Origin: Actinomycetota bacterium
GTDB lineage: Bacteria; Actinomycetota; Thermoleophilia; Solirubrobacterales; 70-9
Length of the DNA stretch: 7,680 nt
NCBI GenBank assembly: GCA_005884305.1
Contig: VAYL01000221.1
Coordinates: 744-8,423 of the forward strand
Reading direction: 5' to 3'
Shown here one piece after another: positions 5,749 to 7,680 of this stretch. The number at the start of each line of letters is the position of its first letter. The first letter of the stretch is position 1. The notes under the pieces are model-generated. The model saw nothing but the letters and a program-made list of their open reading frames with translations, was not told the origin of the DNA and did not search any database. A program made the position numbers and the translations under genes.

Positions 5749-6998
5749 GCCTCACGGTGATCAATGCCACGATCGACGGCGAGCGGATGCGCATGCGCGT
5801 CGAGGACGGCACGATCGCGAAGATCGGGCCGCGCATCCGCCCGCGGGACGGAGACGAGGTCATCGACGCCAATGGCATGGCGATCGTCCCGGGCCTCGTG
5901 AACGGGCACACCCACGCGGCGATGACGCTGTTCCGCGGGCATGGGGACGACCTGCCGCTGATGCGCTGGCTGCAGGAGGTGATCTGGCCGGTGGAGGCTC
6001 GCCTCGAGGACGAGGACGTCTACTGGGGAACCCGCCTCGCATGCCTGGAGATGATCCGCACCGGCACGGTGCGCTTCTGGGACATGTACTGGCATCCCAG
6101 CGCGACTGCACGGGCGGTCGAGGACGCTGGAATCCGGGCGACGCTAGCCGGTCCGCTGTTCGACCTCGGCGATGCCGCAGGCGATGACGGCATGCCGCAG
6201 ATGGCCGAGCGGGGCCTCGAGGAGATCGGGGAGCCGCGCGAGCTCGTTGCGCCCGCGCTCGGACCGCACGCGATCTACACGGTCAGCGAGGGCGGGCTGC
6301 GCTGGATCGCGGAGGCGTCCGCCGAGCGCGACATTCCCATTCACATCCACCTGTCGGAGACCGAGGAGGAGGTCGTGCGGTGCGTCGCCGATCACGGCGT
6401 GCGGCCGGCCGAGTACCTCGACCGGCTCGGCGTGCTCGGGCCCCGCACCGTGCTCGCCCACGGGGTCTGGCTGGACGAATCCGAGCTCGCGCTCATCGGT
6501 GAGCGTGGCGCCACGGTCGTCACGAACCCGGTCGCCAACCTGAAGCTCGCGGTGGGACGGGTGTTCCCGTACCGGGCGACGCGGCGCCACGGGATCCCCA
6601 TCGGCCTCGGGACCAACGGCGCGGGTTCGAACAACTCGCTCGACCTGCTGCAGGACGTGAAGATCCTCGCGTTGCTGCAAAAGCACGAGACCCACGATCC
6701 GTCGACGCTGCCGGCGGCGGACGCCTGGCGCATCGTGACCGGGCAGGCCGCGCCGCTCCTCGGCGGCTCGGAGCGAATCGAGGAGGGCCAGCCCGCCGAC
6801 TTCCTGCTCGTGCGAAGCGATACGCCCGAGCTCGGCGTCGGCGATTTCACGGCTGCGCTGATCTACGCGGCGTCGGGTGCCGTGATCGACACCACCGTCG
6901 TGAACGGCCGGGTACTGATGAGCGGCGGGGTCGTCGAGGGCGCTGATGAGGTCATCGCCAAGGCGCGCGAGCGCTGCGTGCGGCTCGGCCTGGACTGA
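5745..6998 (+). CDS. mtaD: Amidohydrolase, 5'-methylthioadenosine/S-adenosylhomocysteine deaminase-like (TRZ/ATZ family)
   Basis: 417 residues; the ATG overlaps the preceding TGA (ATGA). The N-terminal small beta domain (VINATIDG to IVPGLVNGHTH) and C-terminal sandwich (EGQPADFLLV, VVNGRVLM) flank a TIM barrel. Metal and substrate residues visible by family comparison are H55 and H57 (GHTH), H175 (GPHAIYT), H202 and E205 (HLSET) and H239 (LAHGVW), then NPVANLKL. The family deaminates MTA, SAH or adenosine to the inosine form, using one zinc or iron ion and a conserved Asp that binds the metal and activates water. Here that position is N291, in GTNGAGSNN, where GTDGAxSNN is usual. This could abolish or change activity, mark a divergent subfamily, or be a sequence error (GAC to AAC). 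Coupling to the phosphorylase supports a methylthioadenosine salvage role. The symbol describes the family, not proven activity. Confidence 0.83.
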   Translation: MSLTVINATIDGERMRMRVEDGTIAKIGPRIRPRDGDEVIDANGMAIVPGLVNGHTHAAMTLFRGHGDDLPLMRWLQEVIWPVEARLEDEDVYWGTRLACLEMIRTGTVRFWDMYWHPSATARAVEDAGIRATLAGPLFDLGDAAGDDGMPQMAERGLEEIGEPRELVAPALGPHAIYTVSEGGLRWIAEASAERDIPIHIHLSETEEEVVRCVADHGVRPAEYLDRLGVLGPRTVLAHGVWLDESELALIGERGATVVTNPVANLKLAVGRVFPYRATRRHGIPIGLGTNGAGSNNSLDLLQDVKILALLQKHETHDPSTLPAADAWRIVTGQAAPLLGGSERIEEGQPADFLLVRSDTPELGVGDFTAALIYAASGAVIDTTVVNGRVLMSGGVVEGADEVIAKARERCVRLGLD

Positions 6999-7015
6999 CC
7001 GCCTCCGGCGAACTG

Positions 7016-7036
7016 GCCGGGGTGGAGCGTCCCGGC
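7016..7036 (+). terminator. Weak hairpin after the operon, possible terminator
   Basis: GCCGGG (7016-7021) pairs with CCCGGC (7031-7036), extendable by two G-T wobbles, 18 nt after the amidohydrolase stop. No T-run follows. The remainder of the 147-base gap (6999-7145) has only a poor promoter-like match: TTGCGC at 7060-7065 and AATGAT at 7082-7087, 16 nt apart. Confidence 0.25.
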
Positions 7037-7133
7037 GCTCAACTTTGGCCTGACCGGACTTGCGCTTCGTGCCGGCTTTGAAATGATCCCGCCCGACGGA
7101 GCCGCCCACCGATGGCGGCGACAGGGACTGAAT

Positions 7134-7142
7134 AGGAGGAGG
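7134..7142 (+). promoter_or_regulatory. Ribosome binding site of the exported BNR-type protein
   Basis: AGGAGGAGG; its upstream AGGAGG core lies 6 nt before ATG 7146. The signal peptide beginning at this ATG confirms the start over the in-frame upstream ATG at 7083. Confidence 0.75.
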
Positions 7143-7145
7143 CCC

Positions 7146-7331
7146 ATGTTGAAGCGAGGATGGATCGCTTTGGTGATCGGCGGGGCATTGCTCGCCTTCG
7201 TCGTTCCGGCCGGAGCGCAGGCGGCGACTGAGGCGCTCGTGAACGCCGGCAGTCCGCCGACCGGTGGATCCCACGAACCCGAACATCGTCGCGGCAGGCG
7301 CCAACGACGAGATCGACTTGACCCCCTGTGA
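7146..7331 (+). CDS. Signal peptide and N-terminus of an exported protein, frame broken
   Basis: As it stands this frame encodes 61 residues and stops at TGA 7329-7331. Residues 1-26 are a clear Sec signal peptide: a positive start (MLKRGW), a hydrophobic core (residues 7-20, [14 protein letters not shown]) and a signal peptidase I site after A26 (A-Q-A). Mature sequence [13 protein letters not shown] follows. From about residue 39 the translation becomes Arg-rich and unlike a protein ([12 protein letters not shown]), while the shifted frame from 7264 becomes convincingly coding. I read this ORF and the next entry as one gene broken by an indel near 7255-7266. A genuinely short secreted peptide is possible but much less likely. 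Confidence 0.6.
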   Translation: MLKRGWIALVIGGALLAFVVPAGAQAATEALVNAGSPPTGGSHEPEHRRGRRQRRDRLDPL

Positions 7332-7680
7332 CGGATCGAGCTGCCCATTCACCCCGGGGGTAGGCGTCTCCGGCGTCTACTTCTCGTCCGACGCGGGATC
7401 GAGCTGGACCCAGCCCACCTACCAGGGCTTTAGCGGGCGAACGGGCACGCCTGGACCGGGGCCGATCGGGACCCTGCCGCACTACTACGAGCACGGACTC
7501 GTCTCCGACGGCGACCCGGTCGTGGCCTTTGGCCCGGCACCGGACTCGAACGGGGACTTCTCGTGGTCGAATGGCTCGCGGCTCTACTACGCGAACCTGA
7601 CCGCCAATTTCAACACGAGGCGCAAGGACTTCGCGTTCAAGGGCTTCGAGGCGATCGCGGTCTCTCATACGGATGACGTG
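7264..7680 (+). pseudogene. Secreted BNR/Asp-box (sialidase/sortilin-like) repeat protein, body, frameshifted from its signal peptide and cut by the window end
   Basis: This frame is open from 7243 to the end of the window with strong coding character, although it lacks its own ribosome site. It begins [18 protein letters not shown] (7264 on) and contains SSDAGSSW (from 7384), an Asp-box (SxDxGxxW) as found in beta-propeller sialidases and sortilin-like proteins. Two cysteines (CDGSSC) may form a disulphide, consistent with export. Residues such as [17 protein letters not shown] fit the repeating strands of a propeller. Related exported proteins usually have a NEPxVAVDPTNPN motif, so the segment between SPPTG and VDPTNP looks shortened. 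To join the frames the change must be one added base or a loss of 3n+2 bases. The 3' end is outside the window, so length and repeat number are unknown. I cannot tell a pseudogene from a sequence error. Confidence 0.6.

Noticed and set aside
7060..7087. Promoter for the exported protein (TTGCGC, 16-nt spacer, AATGAT)
   Set aside because: Only 3/6 and 4/6 consensus matches in GC-rich DNA; position is sensible but unsupported, so it is only mentioned under the 7016-7036 entry.

Overview
High-GC bacterial DNA (about two thirds G+C by eye) with all seven recognisable loci on the + strand. Strong AGGAGG-type ribosome sites, GTG starts, a DivIVA-domain protein and an actinobacterial-style wax ester synthase/diacylglycerol acyltransferase (WS/DGAT) suggest an actinobacterium. 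The flavour of the proteins fits the Thermoleophilia (Solirubrobacterales/Gaiellales-like), but that placement is inference from remembered families, not a search.

Layout. 1-261: C-terminal end of a GNAT acetyltransferase, followed by a bulged hairpin. 427-1821: WS/DGAT, which makes neutral storage lipid. 1890-2675: short-chain 3-hydroxyacyl-CoA dehydrogenase, closed by a perfect 8-bp hairpin (2688-2708). 2741-6998: four tightly packed genes, namely a DivIVA-like coiled-coil protein, an acyl-CoA carboxylase carboxyltransferase (beta) subunit, an MTAP/PNP-family nucleoside phosphorylase and an MTA/SAH-deaminase-like amidohydrolase. The junctions are TAG-TGG-ATG, a 1-nt TAGTG overlap and a 4-nt ATGA overlap, so they look like one translationally coupled operon. 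7146-7680: start of a secreted BNR/Asp-box protein, frameshifted near 7255-7266 and running off the window. No gap between genes exceeds about 165 bases.

How the genes fit together. WS/DGAT, the hydroxyacyl-CoA dehydrogenase and the carboxyltransferase all use acyl-CoA. The phosphorylase carries Asn and Ala where human MTAP has Asp220 and Asp222, which points to a 6-oxopurine substrate. The next gene is a deaminase-family protein, so the pair reads as MTA -> methylthioinosine -> hypoxanthine + methylthioribose-1-phosphate. The deaminase, however, has Asn at the usually invariant metal/catalytic Asp.

Most unusual points: (1) the DivIVA-like gene and the carboxylase gene are in the same frame, separated by one TAG and one codon; (2) three genes appear to lack short conserved segments (two in the dehydrogenase, one in the phosphorylase, one with frameshift in the exported protein), which is either lineage-specific trimming or a sequence/assembly problem; (3) the D-to-N change in the amidohydrolase. 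I see no CRISPR array, tRNA, rRNA, transposase or phage gene.
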